This document shows, in pieces, positions 50,901-62,854 of a stretch of DNA of 64,000 nt (positions are counted from its first letter, which is position 1; every line of letters starts with the position of its first letter). Location of the stretch: assembly GCA_900074885.1 (NCBI GenBank), contig FJUW01000053.1:318250-382249 (forward strand). Direction: 5' to 3'. Under the pieces are notes generated by a model that worked only from the letters and a program-made list of their open reading frames with translations, was not told where the DNA came from and ran no database searches. The DNA is from Rhynchosporium graminicola (lineage: Eukaryota > Ascomycota > Leotiomycetes > Helotiales > Ploettnerulaceae). The position numbers were made by a program, and so were the translations under genes.

Positions 50901-53900
50901 GAGAAGGCTCGTAAAGTAGCGGAGGAGATTAAGAAGCAACTTGAGGAGGAGAAGATCGCCAAGGAGAAGAAGGCAGAAGAGGAGAGAATCGAGAAGGAGA
51001 AGAAGGAGGCCGAAGAGCGTGAGGAGGCCGAGCGAGTGGCTGCTGAGGCGCTTGCTGCTCGAGGCCCTGAGGCAGAGGCAACCGATAATCAAGCTCCTGC
51101 CGAGACTCAAGATGTAGACGCTATGGATGGTGTTGAATCAGAGGTCCCTGCACAAGCAGCACCGGCAGAACAAGCCGAAGATGCTCCTGCTGCAGACCGC
51201 CCTAGAATCACCACTATGATTCGTGGTAATCCATACGACATTACGGACTTGGGTGTTGATGCCGAATTCTTGGCTGAGCTACCAGATGACATTCGAGAAG
51301 AAGTCATCATGTCGGCTGTTGCTGAGCGTCGATCTACTGCCACCGCAGCTGGAGCCAATCCTACAGATATTGATCAAGATTTCCTCGATGCCTTACCGGA
51401 TGATATCCGCGACGAGATCATTCAGCAAGAGAGACAAGACAGACGTCGCCGCGAACGTGAAGAGCGCAATCGTGCAGCTGCAGCCGCCAATGGAGGAGCT
51501 GTTGCCGGTGGTGATATGGATGTCGCAACGATATTGGCGACTCTACCTCCAGCTTTGAGAAATCAAGTGCTCATGGAGCAGGATGATGCAACCCTTGCCC
51601 AATTTCCTCCTGAGATCGCGGCACAGGCACGATCTATTCTACGACAACAAGCTGCTGAGCAGGCTAATCGCCGGGGCGCAGCCGGTCACCGTGGAGTTCC
51701 ACCTCCAGCCGAATCTCGTCAACCAAACGCTGAGAGACCTCAGCGCCGTGCCATTGTCCAGATCCTTGACAAGTCGGGCATCGCAACACTTTTGCGTCTA
51801 ATGTTTATTTTCCAGCATGGAAGTCTTCGAAGTACCCTCAACTCGGTCCTTCAGAACATCTCTCTAAATCGCCACAACAGAAACGAGGTCATTAGCACGC
51901 TTTTGCACATCCTGCAAGATGGAAGTGTGGATATGACTGCTGTGGAAAGAAGCTTCGCCCACCTCTCACTGAGAGCCAAGCAGCCAAAGGACATCCAATC
52001 CAAGACTCCTCAGTCACAATCGCTGAAGAGAGCTCTTACCAATGTTGGTCCCATCACTCAGACCACATTTGAAGCTTCGCCCCTCATGGTCGTGCAACAA
52101 TGCTTGGCTGCTCTGGTCTCTTTGAACCAGGTCAACCCCCACATTCCGGCATTCTTCTTGACCGAGCACAGCACCATCGATGGTCTCAAGCGTAGCTTAA
52201 GCCGCAAGGGTAAGGGCAAGGAGAATAAGGCCGCCAAGTTCGCTCTCAATTCGTTGTTGAGTCTCCTTGGTCGCAACCTCATCATGGAGAGTTCATCCGT
52301 CATGGAGTCTCTTTCTACGCTCTTAAACATGATCACATCACCACTTCAAGGTCTTCAACGTAAGCAAAAGGAGGCTGAGGAGGCCAAGAAGAAGGTTGCA
52401 GAGGCCGCTGAGGCTGCTGAGGCTGCACCTTCTGTGGCATCGCCGGAAAATACTACAACGACTACTGAACAGACTGGCGAGTTCCAAGCAGATGTTCCCA
52501 TCTCTGACGTATCTACTGCCGTGGAAGTTACTCAAGTTCAACCCGAAGATGGCGGGGCGTCGGCATCGACATCTCCAGCTGCTCAAGAGCCAAAGCCGGA
52601 TGCTGCCAAGCAGGGAGAAAAGACCACGGAAAAGAAGATGACTATCTTTACGCCACCAGTCATTCCAGAGCACAATTTGAAGCTTGTCATCAATATCTTC
52701 GTTGCTCGTGAATGCTCTTCAAAGACATTCCGAGAGACTCTTTCAACCATCAAGAACCTGTCTACCATCCCTAATGCCAAAGCCGTCTTCGGTCGCGAAC
52801 TTATCTCCAAGGCACAAGGACTTGGTGAGATCATTCTTGTCGATCTCGAGGAACTTCTTCCGCAAATTGAGAAGGCTACAACTGGTACCGAAATTCAAGG
52901 CGTGGCACTCGCCAAGTTTTCTCCTGGTGGCTCAGACCAAAACAAGCTACTTCGAGTCCTGACCGCCCTTGATCATCTTTTTGATCCAAAGCGTGACAAG
53001 AAGGATAAGCCAACTGATGCTGAAGATGAGGGCGAATCCTCGCAACTGGTTGAGAAGCAGGATCTACTTTCTTCGCTTTACAAAAATCCTACTTTTGGCC
53101 GTATGTGGGAGCGACTTAGCGCTTGCTTAAGTGCAATCAGACAACGTGAGCATATGCTCAATGTTGCCACTATTCTTCTTCCTCTTATCGAGGCATTGAT
53201 GGTTGTTTGCAAGAATACCACCTTGAAGGATGCTCCGATTTCCAGAACCCAGCATGGAAAGGACATGTTGTTGACTAGCCCTCCGCCCGAAAGCCAAATG
53301 GAGAGCTTATTCTACACCTTTACTGAGGAGCATCGCAAGATTCTCAATGACTTGGTTCGACATACTCCGAAGTTGATGTCCGGTACCTTCTCCCTTCTGG
53401 TCAAGAATCCCAAGGTCCTAGAGTTTGACAATAAGCGCAATTACTTCTCTCGAAGCATCCACGCTAAAGCTCCAAATGCCCGTCAATCTTTCGCTCCTCT
53501 ACAATTGTCCGTCCGCCGCGATCAGGTCTTCCATGATTCGTTCAAGTCTCTTTACTTCCAAACTGGCGACCAGATGAAGTACGGCAAGCTCAGCATCCGC
53601 TTCCATGGTGAAGAGGGTGTCGATGCCGGTGGTGTCACTCGTGAATGGTTCCAAGTACTTTCACGCCAGATGTTCGACCCAGGCTACGCACTCTTCGTTC
53701 CCGTCTCCTCCGACAGAACTACCTTCCACCCCAACCATTCAAGTGGTATCAACGAGGAGCATCTGATGTTCTTCAAGTTCATCGGTCGCATCATTGGCAA
53801 GGCTCTCTACGAGGGTCGTGTTTTGGATTGCCATTTTAGTCGCGCAGTCTACAAGCGCATTCTCGGCAAGGCAGTCTCTGTCAAGGATATGGAGTCTCTC

Positions 53901-54685
53901 GATCTGGATTATTACAAGTCGCTTATCTGGATGCTGGAGAACGACATTACGGATATTATTACGGAGACCTTCTCTACGGAGCAAGAACGCTTTGGTGTTA
54001 CTGAGACAGTTGATTTCATTCCTAATGGACGCAATATCCCGGTTACGGAGGAGAATAAGCAGGAGTATGTCCGCTTGATGACTGAATTCAGACTTACTGG
54101 ATCTGTCAAGGAACAACTCGATGAATTCCTCAAGGGTAAATCCATTATTCTAACCTTTGTTATAATATGTACTAACCCAATTTTCAGGTTTCCACGACAT
54201 CATCCCCGCCTCCCTCGTCGCCATCTTCAACGAGCAAGAACTAGAGCTCCTCATCTCTGGCCTCCCCGAAATCGAAGTCGATGACTGGAAATCCAATACT
54301 GAATACCACAACTACACTGCCTCTTCCCCTCAGATTCAATGGTTCTGGCGCGCTGTTCGCTCCTACGATAAGGAAGAGCGTGCGAAGCTGTTGCAGTTCG
54401 TCACCGGCACGAGTAAGGTGCCGCTCAATGGGTTTAAAGAGTTGGAGGGCATGAATGGATTCTCGAGATTCAATATTCATCGCGATTATGGATCGAAGGA
54501 GAGATTGCCGAGTAGTCATACTTGCTTCAATCGTAAGTTATTCCCCTCCCAAAAGATGTTCTCGTGAACAAAAAGCTAATCTTGAAATAGAACTCGATCT
54601 TCCAGAGTACGAAAGCTACGAGACTCTGAGAAAGCAAGTCCTTACTGCTATTACAGCTGGAAGCGAATACTTTGGTTTTGCATAA
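41936..54685 (+). CDS. TOM1: Tom1/HUWE1-type HECT E3 ubiquitin ligase
   Basis: Exons: 41936-41983, 42035-49913, 49962-50018 (57 nt), 50068-54135, 54188-54532 and 54591-54685, giving 4,163 residues. The start [16 protein letters not shown] joins [10 protein letters not shown] across the first intron, as in other fungal Tom1 proteins. Order: DUF908 and DUF913 armadillo-like regions (~100-900; [20 protein letters not shown] near the start), a UBA-like segment (~1565-1600, [20 protein letters not shown]), a highly acidic stretch (~2420-2650), a Glu/Lys-rich helix (~2925-2985), ubiquitin-binding motifs ([24 protein letters not shown], ~3065-3115) and the HECT domain (~3780-4163). The catalytic cysteine is Cys4130 in SSHTCFNQLDLPEY. 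Tom1 ubiquitinates excess histones, ribosomal proteins and other clients in nucleus and cytosol. The 57-nt exon codes only acidic residues and DQYP. Confidence 0.96.
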
Positions 54686-56753
54686 TCCGGCTTTTGTCTT
54701 CGATGAATTTTGACGGCTTGCTTCTAATCCCGATAATTTTTGAGAGCTTATTCACGATGCGGCTGAATTCATGCATGCATTGCAGGAGCATTCCGGTGGC
54801 GTCTTTTTCCTGCGGTCAACTGAACATTGCTTGCTTGCTTCAGGGATGGGATGGACTGGACGAACATGCCTTCATATGATTTGTCATTTAAGAGTTTCGT
54901 ACATTCCATCGAGATCCGCTTCTCGAATACTCGAATCCATTCCGAGAGGGTTTGTCCGCAACGAAGTGCAGGTCGTTTGTGGCTCGATTCCTTTTGATTT
55001 GAGATGCGAGGAGAATTGGGGAGTGTTCTTTTGTGTTCATATAAAATAGATAGCTTTATGGGGTGGCGCGCGAGAAGGGAGATTTTTAGGTTCTTCATAC
55101 ACTACCACTTTACAACGGGAGGGATGATGTGGTGGAGATAGGTAGCAATAGAGGTTGTCTTTTCCAATTTGCCAGGACTTTGTGATGTGATGTGATGTGA
55201 TGTGATGTGATGTGATGTGATGTGATGTGATGTGATGTGATGTAATGTAATGATTCGTTAGTTTCTTGATTCAATATGCATGATTGTGATAGCTACCGAC
55301 CCGTCCCTCGGATTACCAGCAATTAGCCAATTCTAGGAAAACCTCCACCCTCAGCTCGAATGACATCCAATACTACACGAGCTGCAACCTACAAGAGGAA
55401 TCTCGCTTCATGCAACGTTCAAAAATAAATAAAAAGGGAGCGCAAGCCGGTGTGTGTGTAGTTGAATATAATCATTTACACAAACTTGCAATCCTCACGA
55501 GGTAAGAAGCTGCTTGCTTGCTCCGGACCAAGTTATTGTACGTGTAGCACTGGCGAACATGCAAAGTTCATGTTTATGTTTGGATCCCCTTTTCCATTCA
55601 GCCCGATCGATGACACGGGACAGATACTTCTTGTAGTCTGGATTGATATTGAGGAGCGGGGTGGAGGGGGTTTGGGGCTCTTGTTCTTGTTCTTGGAGTG
55701 GAGAGTCAGAAAGAGGGTTTTGGATAAATCTGCTTGGGAATGTGTTCTGTTTGTTGGACTTTTTACTAACTATCTGGAATCTGCATCAGACTCTGGTTTC
55801 TTGTCGGGTCTGGGTGGGGGTTGTATTGGGATTCTTGAGAATAGTGATGGAGGAGGTCCAGGGGAAACAGACGCTCAATATTTCGCCTCTTCTATATACT
55901 TATACTGACTGCATTGCTATGTATACTCAAACCATTTTCTTGTCTTGATGAAGTTGATGTTAACGAAGCTTGTATATCATGGATTTGTCAAAGGCAGTTG
56001 TAAATTTTAGCCCAAATTGCTTGCTGGTCGTCTTCCTATCCTTTAGGGTCGCTCATCATTATTCAGTTCCGTGTAGTATTATAGATCTCAAGTTTCCGCC
56101 ACAATCTTTCAGTCCTCCCGAAACTAATCGTTAGAGATGAGAAAGTTCTATGTCACATGCTCAAGGTAACTCACCCCACTACTGCCAAGCCCCAGCCAGC
56201 CCAGCCAGCCCAGCCTTCGGGTATTCTCCGCAGAAACTATTTTTCGAATGAGCTTGTGCAGGCACCTCTCAAACGCAGGCACTTACTTGCCACCGTTTGC
56301 GACGCCTCAGTACACTCAGTCCCCTACTCAGTCCCAGGACCTCGAGATCTTGCCACGAGAATTTTCTGGTTCTGTATACGCCATCGCTAGCGCTAGCCAA
56401 TTACGAAGCAGTAGACGAGGTATAGAGTTGCAGGGGAAGAGAGAGATATAAGTAAGGCCGGACTGCGAAAGACGGAAATACACGAAGGGGCTCCTCTTGG
56501 GAAGAAGCAAAGGTGTCTAGAAATTGGATAGTATACGACAGTATAGGAAAAATAAGGCATAAAGAAGCAAGAGAAGGAAGGGAACAGCCGCAATTGTGCA
56601 GTGAGCTTTCGAAGCTTAACAGACAGCGAACAAGAGATCACAAAGGACTGGGAAAGCTCGAAGAAAGCACAGAAGACAAAAAGTCTAAGAGAAGGAAAGA
56701 AGTGAAAGGTTGAGCGCGAAATCGAACAAGGAAGACGGAGGAGACAGGCAAAA
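54686..56753. other. Intergenic region between TOM1 and the PRPP synthetase gene
   Basis: About 2.07 kb. It contains a pentanucleotide microsatellite (55181-55250, listed) and a short CAGCC repeat near 56190-56215. An open frame at 55462-55908 is Gly/Phe-rich without any recognisable domain and is not called. The last ~250 bp are purine-rich and likely the PRS leader. Confidence 0.55.
55181..55250. repeat. Pentanucleotide microsatellite (TGTGA)12 plus two variant units
   Basis: Twelve perfect TGTGA units at 55181-55240, followed by two TGTAA units. It lies about 500 bp after the TOM1 stop, outside coding sequence. Confidence 0.97.
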
Positions 56754-58214
56754 ATGGCGACCAATTCTATTAAATTGCTTACGGGCAATAGCCATCCGCA
56801 GTTGGCGAAACTGGTTGCTGAGAGGTATGTGTTGGTTTTCTTTGTGGCCTTGGACTCTTCCCTGCTGGTTTACCTGGGTCGCTATCTGTGATCTGGCGAA
56901 CGAGATGTGGGAGGAAATGACATGGCTTTGAAAGTGCTGTTGGGAGAGATACTAGAATGCGCCGTGGTTTGTCTAAGGAAGAATCAGAGAAATGGAAAGA
57001 GGGGGCGAGCTGGATTCAGTGGAACTTGCGACTAGAGACGATGCTAACAGATACTTCTGCAGGCTTGGTATTGAGCTTGCAAAGACTATGAGTTTGAACT
57101 ATTCGAATCAGGAGACTAGTGTTACTGTTGGAGAAAGTGTCAGAGATGAGGATGGTACGTCTTCCACTTCTACATTCTCTACATTTCAGGCTTGAGCCTG
57201 GCCTGAGTGCTCAGATGAGAGAAGGAGGAAACAGCAAGAAAGATGCACAAGGACGCAGAACGAGCAATACTCAAGTATGTAAGCTGACCTATCCAGTATT
57301 CATCCTGCAATCCACCGCCCCTGGCGACATCAATGACGGCCTAATGGAACTTCTCATCATGATCAACGCCTGCAAAACCGCTTCCGCACGACGCATCACA
57401 GCCGTCATCCCCAATTTCCCCTATGCGCGCCAGGACAAGAAAGACAAATCTCGGGCTCCCATCTCCGCCAAGCTTATCGCCAACATGCTACAGACGGCTG
57501 GGTGCAACCATGTCATCACTATGGATTTGCATGCTAGTCAGATCCAAGGATTTTTCAACGTTCCTGTGGATAACCTGTATGCGGAGCCTAGTACGTTAAG
57601 GTGGATTAGGGAGAATTTGAACATTTCTCAGTGTGTGGTTGTTAGTCCCGATGCTGGGGGTGCAAAGAGGTTCGTCATTTACAATTTAAACCCTCTGTCA
57701 TATCTAGAGACTAGAGCTTGAAAGTTCCATACTCCGAAGCCCGATTCAGAAGCAAGCTGGAAACTCCAACTAATCCATCTCCAGAGCAACATCCATAGCT
57801 GACCGCCTCGACCTCGGCTTCGCCTTAATCCATAAAGAGCGCGCCCGCCCCAATGAAGTATCCCGCATGGTCCTAGTCGGCGACGTCGAGAACAAAACCT
57901 GTATCCTTGTCGACGACATGGCCGATACCTGTGGCACGCTAGCCAAAGCTGCCGAGACTCTCATGACGCATAAAGCTAAGGAAGTGGTCGCCATAGTGAC
58001 TCACGGAATCTTGTCAGGAAATGCTATAGAGATCCTGAATAAGAGCAAACTGTCCAGGATTGTGGTTACGAATACGGTCCCGTTGATGGATAAAGAGACA
58101 AGGTGTGAGAGGTTGAGGGTTATGGATATTAGTCCTACGCTTGCAGAGGCCATAAGGAGGACGCATAATGGGGAGAGTGTCAGTTTCTTGTTTACGCATG
58201 CGCCCACGGATTAA
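56754..58214 (+). CDS. PRS: Ribose-phosphate pyrophosphokinase (PRPP synthetase)
   Basis: Exons: 56754-56824, 57063-57154, 57297-57669 and 57785-58214, giving 321 residues, the normal length. The enzyme makes PRPP from ribose 5-phosphate and ATP for purine, pyrimidine, His, Trp and NAD synthesis. Landmarks: [54 protein letters not shown] (ATP-site loop), [26 protein letters not shown] (metal/ATP), then [20 protein letters not shown] with CGTL (the PRPP-binding loop). Fungi have several PRS paralogs that work as mixed complexes; which one this is cannot be told. The first two introns are long for this genome (238 and 142 nt), and the third uses a GTTCGT donor. Confidence 0.95.
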
Positions 58215-59226
58215 ATGTTGCTCGTGCTCAAATTTGAGTGGTCAGCTTGAAGGCAGGATTAAAATAAATTCAAGGGAGAAGGACAAATTGCTTTCGAGCC
58301 TCAATTTCGAGATAGGCGTGGAGGCGTAATATGGGTTTTCTGTTTTCTGGTCTACATGTCTAGCTAGCTTTCCTTTACTGTTTAGTTAGGGAACTCTGGT
58401 CTCTGGTTTGCTCTGCTGAGGAGCTTGCGTCTTTAATCCAAGGCAAAGCAAAGCACAAAGGCAGGAAACAGTCTGATAGATAGGCTTTTCTGGTCTGCTC
58501 GTTTTCTTTCATTCGTACTATATGTACGTAGGTATAGAATGCAAATCCAGGTCGTTCAATTCTCTCATGCATCACTTTCCGTGACTTGACTGGGAAAAAA
58601 AAGTTTTTTAAGCGGAGCTGGCTACTTGGGACTATTGATTTCACACTCCGATAAATGTCATGGGTTGGATGTATGTGGTGCCTCTCGAGTGCTTTGGAAG
58701 AGCTGTTATTTCTTGGAGTATACTGGGTGTCTTCTTCGAGCTGCAGAGAGCAGAAACGGAATTGACAGTGTTCATCGAGGGCTATATCCAAGGTTGGATG
58801 GTTTGATGGTTGAATGAGTGGTCGGAATGGTGATGAGTTGCTGTTGGAAGAGGGCGACGATGGGCATGAATACAAACATACTTAGGTCCCTCATGAAAGA
58901 TCCGAGTCATGGATATATTTAATTAAATCACGGACCGTGCTCAAATAGGTATTTTTTCGCACCACAGTCACGATCTGAAGAATCACATGCGGAGAAGCCA
59001 ATGTACAGTCATAACGTCGTAGTCAAATGAGCTTTTGAAGAACGCCTAGCTACATGCCACATGCGCTGCTGAGTATCTTTGCCCAAAAACCTTTATAAAT
59101 TGGGCAGAAAGGGAACATCATCAAGCCATTCGAGCCTCGAGAGACGAACCGACTATCCATTCAACTGCTACCCTGAGCTCCCCATGCCAGATTGTGCTGC
59201 GATCGAAGTACAAGAGAAGAAAACAT
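58215..59226. other. Intergenic, convergent 3' ends
   Basis: About 1.0 kb between the PRS stop (+) and the RPS6 stop (-). A minus-strand open frame at 58375-58875 has no recognisable motif. Nothing else is supported. Confidence 0.55.
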
Positions 59227-60355
59227 CTACTTGCGCATCGACGAGGCTCTGCGCTTGCGGAGATCTGCTCGGGAAGCCTTGGCCTCAGAGACACGCTTGG
59301 CAAGAGTAGCAGCGTACTCGTTCTGCGTAGATGTCAGTATTGATATTGTGAATGGATTAGAGCGAAAAACGTACGGCGGCATCTTTGGTTCGCTCAGAGT
59401 TGCGGCGCTTGAGTGCAATGCGGTGACGCTTGTGTTGGAGGCGTTGAGGAGTGACAAGACGTTGGATCTTGGGGGCCTTGGTGTATGGCTTCTTTCCCTC
59501 ACCCTTTGGCTGAACCTCACGACGGATAACAAACTTGCGGACCTAAATTTAGCAGCACTTCGTTAGCATAATCATTCATCTCACTCTCTGGACACTGCTG
59601 GCTCTGCCTGTCACCATTTGATGGTGACAAGAGAGAAGCAGCAGGCCAGGCGAAGTAGATATACGGGGTACGTACATCATCTTCCTTGGTGAGGCCGAAA
59701 AACTTGCGGATCTTGGTGGCACGCTTGGGGCCAAGACGCTTTGGGTGCACAGTATCGGTAACACCTGGGATATCGTTCTCGCCTTGCTTCACAATGGAGA
59801 GGGCAAGGACGGAGAGATCCATGGCGACGATGCATCCACGGACGGATTTACGCTTGCGCTCACCGGTTCGGCGAGGGCGGTAGCAAGAGTGACCCTCAGA
59901 GAGCAAGAGACGGACACGGGTTGGGTGCATGACTCCCTGCTTCATTGGGAAACCTTGCTTGTCGTTACCACCGGTAATCTTGAAGATGTATCCCTTGAAC
60001 TCGTCTCCGACGCTGTCTCCCGGAACCTCTTGGCCCATTCTGTATATCCTGTCAGAAAATTTCTCTCGATTCGATCGCGCGCAAAGCGTTTGCGTTTCGT
60101 ACCTCTTCTCCATGAAGACACGGAGCTTGCGCTCATCTTCGATCTCGATGAGCTTCTGACTGCCATTGGCAGGCTATTACTTTATTAGTCTGTTCCTTGT
60201 GGTGCTTCTGCGACTTCGTCCTTGGGAAATTTTCGCGTACGGATTAGGAGGTGGGACGTACGAAAGAGATGTTCTGTTAGAAATAAATATTAGCAGGTGA
60301 TCGAAGTTGAGGATAAAGTCTCGCGCATCGCCGGAGGGAAACTTACGAGCTTCAT
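59227..60355 (-). CDS. RPS6: 40S ribosomal protein eS6
   Basis: Exons: 60355-60347 (9 nt), 60273-60262 (12 nt), 60173-60103, 60039-59676, 59542-59375 and 59322-59227, giving 239 residues. The first two exons code only MKL and NISF. Landmarks: [80 protein letters not shown] and a basic helix ending RRASSMRK. The RRASS at the end is the conserved site phosphorylated by AGC kinases under TOR control. Five introns in 720 coding bases, two of them before codon 8, is intron-dense but common for ribosomal protein genes in filamentous fungi. Confidence 0.96.
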
Positions 60356-61472
60356 CTTGGCTGTTGTCGATGGTTGGTGTTGATTCTATCGGCGGACTTT
60401 CATCCACACAATTTCTGTAAAGGTAGGAATCATTAGCGTGTGGGTAGAGCTAGCGCTAGACGAAGCGACCATGTGACTAGAACCCGCATATCTGTGTAAA
60501 CCCAGCCATTCGCTAAGCCTGAAAGACAACAACCTCGAAATCGACCTCAATCCAAGAACGCTTTCCCGTCAATCAGCGAATATAAATGAAGCTGGAACGC
60601 ATTTATAAGCTACCAGTTTTATTACGGGTGCTACCAGTCCTCACACACCGGGCGCTGCAGAAGCTAGGCCTAGAATATAGAGCTCATACTGCAAGGCCCG
60701 CAACTGGAAGCTACGAATATGTGGCTGACTCTCATCTATTTGATTTGGTTTCCAGGCGTTCCTTCAATTGCTCAAGGCAGTTCATGTCAAGTTCTGTTAC
60801 TTTCTCAAAGATATAATTTCTCCAAGGCTTCTTGATTCACTCTGTTTTGTTTCCACGATGTTTGATGTTTCGCACAGACACGAATGAATGGTGCTCTTGA
60901 TCCCGGACATCTTCACTTCATCCAATCAGAAAATCGTTTCACGCTATCCTGCACACTATTGTGCACACGATTGGCGTTCCCGGGAGCTGTTTCAAGTACA
61001 AGTGGTACTATCGCGACTGCCACTTTCTCACTGCGAGCATAAAGTCTGGGGACTCGCACGAGCAAAGTTGCACGTACGTATGGCTGCTACAAATCATCCA
61101 ATAGCTCTGTATATACAGTCCCTATCATTGATTCCAAAAACAAAGCTTTGAGGTTGTTGCGATCCTTAGCTTTGGGCTTGGAAGCTTGAGGTTTATTCTT
61201 GGAAGCTTAAGGAAGAAACATGACAAGGTTCATGATTTTGAAATCGCATTTTAGCTTTCCCATACGAGACACGGCAGGACAGCGGAGGGGGAAGGGCATA
61301 AATGGCCCCCTTCCTCCCGCCCTCATCATCGGCCTGTAGGGTGGACATCGTCTTTATTTCATCTCTTCCTTCGTTCTGTGTATCTTCTAAAACTCGCACC
61401 ATTTCTCTGTACTTTTGTACTTTACTTTCTTACCGGTTGACTCGGGTCGATTTCTCTGTATCGCTCAATAAG
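60356..61472. other. Intergenic, divergent promoters
   Basis: About 1.1 kb between RPS6 (-) and the fasciclin gene (+). No gene was recognised. The last ~150 bp are pyrimidine-rich and look like the leader of the fasciclin gene. Confidence 0.55.
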
Positions 61473-62854
61473 ATGTATTTCTCAAGTCTGATTTGTGCAT
61501 CTGCCCTGGCAGCTTCAGCAGCTGCGCAGATGCAAATGTCACTCATGGATCTTCTTATGACCAATAACAAAACTTTGGGAACTCTAACCGGTACGTTTCC
61601 TCTCACCAATCTTCTTCCTGATAATCTTCCTTCAAATTTTGATTCTTACACATCAACCAAAAAACAATCAAGGTCTTCGCACTTAAACTAATCCCCTTCT
61701 AGGACTTCTTGAAGCGCACCCATCTCTCATGTCGGGCCTTACCTCCGCACAAAACATCACAATCCTCGCGCCCTCCAACGATGCTTTCTCAACATATCTT
61801 AACACTCCTAATGGAAAATTGGCATCCTCTAACCCTGGTCAGCTTACCGCCTTACTGCAATACCACGTCTTGATGGGCACGTATATGTCATCATCGCTGA
61901 ACACGTCAATATACGCAAAGAGTATGTTAACGAACGCCACATATGCAAATGTGACAGGTGGACAGGTGGTAAAGTTGAGTAAAACCGGGGATGCGGTTTT
62001 GGCGTTGAGTGGGAATCGAGAAATGAGTAAGAGCACGACGAAGGATGTTGCGTTTCAGGGGGGAGTGGTGCATGTGCTTGATAAGGTGTTGACGATGCCT
62101 ATGGTAAAATCTCCTCTATCTATCTACCTTCCGTTCTTTTCCAAGGATTACTTCATAGATTTGATCATCTGACTAATGCTCAAATTTAGATGCCATCCCA
62201 CTCAGCCCTCGACTCCAACCTAACAGCTCTCGCCGGCGCCCTGACTGCCTCCTCCCTGATCGCCCCACTCGATGCCATGAAAGACCTAACCATTTTCGCG
62301 CCCTCCAACGCAGCCTTCGATCGTATCGGCTCCGCACTTCCCATGCTCGCAAAGGATAAATCGATGCTCATGAACGTCCTAGAGTACCACGTCGTAAACG
62401 GGACGATCGGGTATGCTGGAACGCTGGGCAACATGACATTGACGGCTGCGCAGGGAGGAAAGATCAAGGTGGAGGTTGTGAACAAAAAGGTTTTTGTGAA
62501 CAGTGCGCAGGTGATCATTAGTGATGTTATAATTGCGAATGGGGTGGTGCATGTTATTGATAAGTATGTATACCGCCTTGTGCTCTGACGAAAAAATTGG
62601 CTAACAGATTCGACAGCGTTCTCAACCCGGCCAACCCAGGCGCAACTCCCAACCCAACAGCAACCACCCAAACCGTAGCTTTCACAGGTGTGACAATGGG
62701 CCCTAATCCTTTTACGAGCGGTATCACACCAACCGCTACCGCCCCAAGTGCTAGCACGTCGACAGCTGCGGCAGATCGTGATGAGGGTGCGATGAGTTCG
62801 GTTGCTTACTCCGTCTTGTTGTTATCGTTGGTGTTTTTAAGAGACATTATGTAG
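61473..62854 (+). CDS. Fasciclin (FAS1) domain protein, GPI-anchored
   Basis: Exons: 61473-61590, 61703-62103, 62190-62563 and 62608-62854, giving 379 residues. A signal peptide (MYFSSLICASALAASAAAQ) is followed by two FAS1 domains. The first (~25-172) has NITILAPSNDAFSTYLN, LLQYHVLMGTY and GGVVHVLDKVLTMP; the second (~174-300) has LTIFAPSNAAFDRI, NVLEYHVVNGTIGY and NGVVHVIDK. A Pro/Thr/Ser-rich stretch and a hydrophobic C terminus (SVAYSVLLLSLVFLRDIM) make a GPI-attachment signal likely. FAS1 proteins act in cell adhesion and wall surface. Introns fall at domain edges. The family call is firm; the exact role is not known. Confidence 0.92.

Noticed and set aside
55462..55908. 148-codon plus-strand open frame
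   Set aside because: Gly/Phe/Leu-rich with no domain, no intron pattern and no clean promoter; likely chance in a G-rich stretch.
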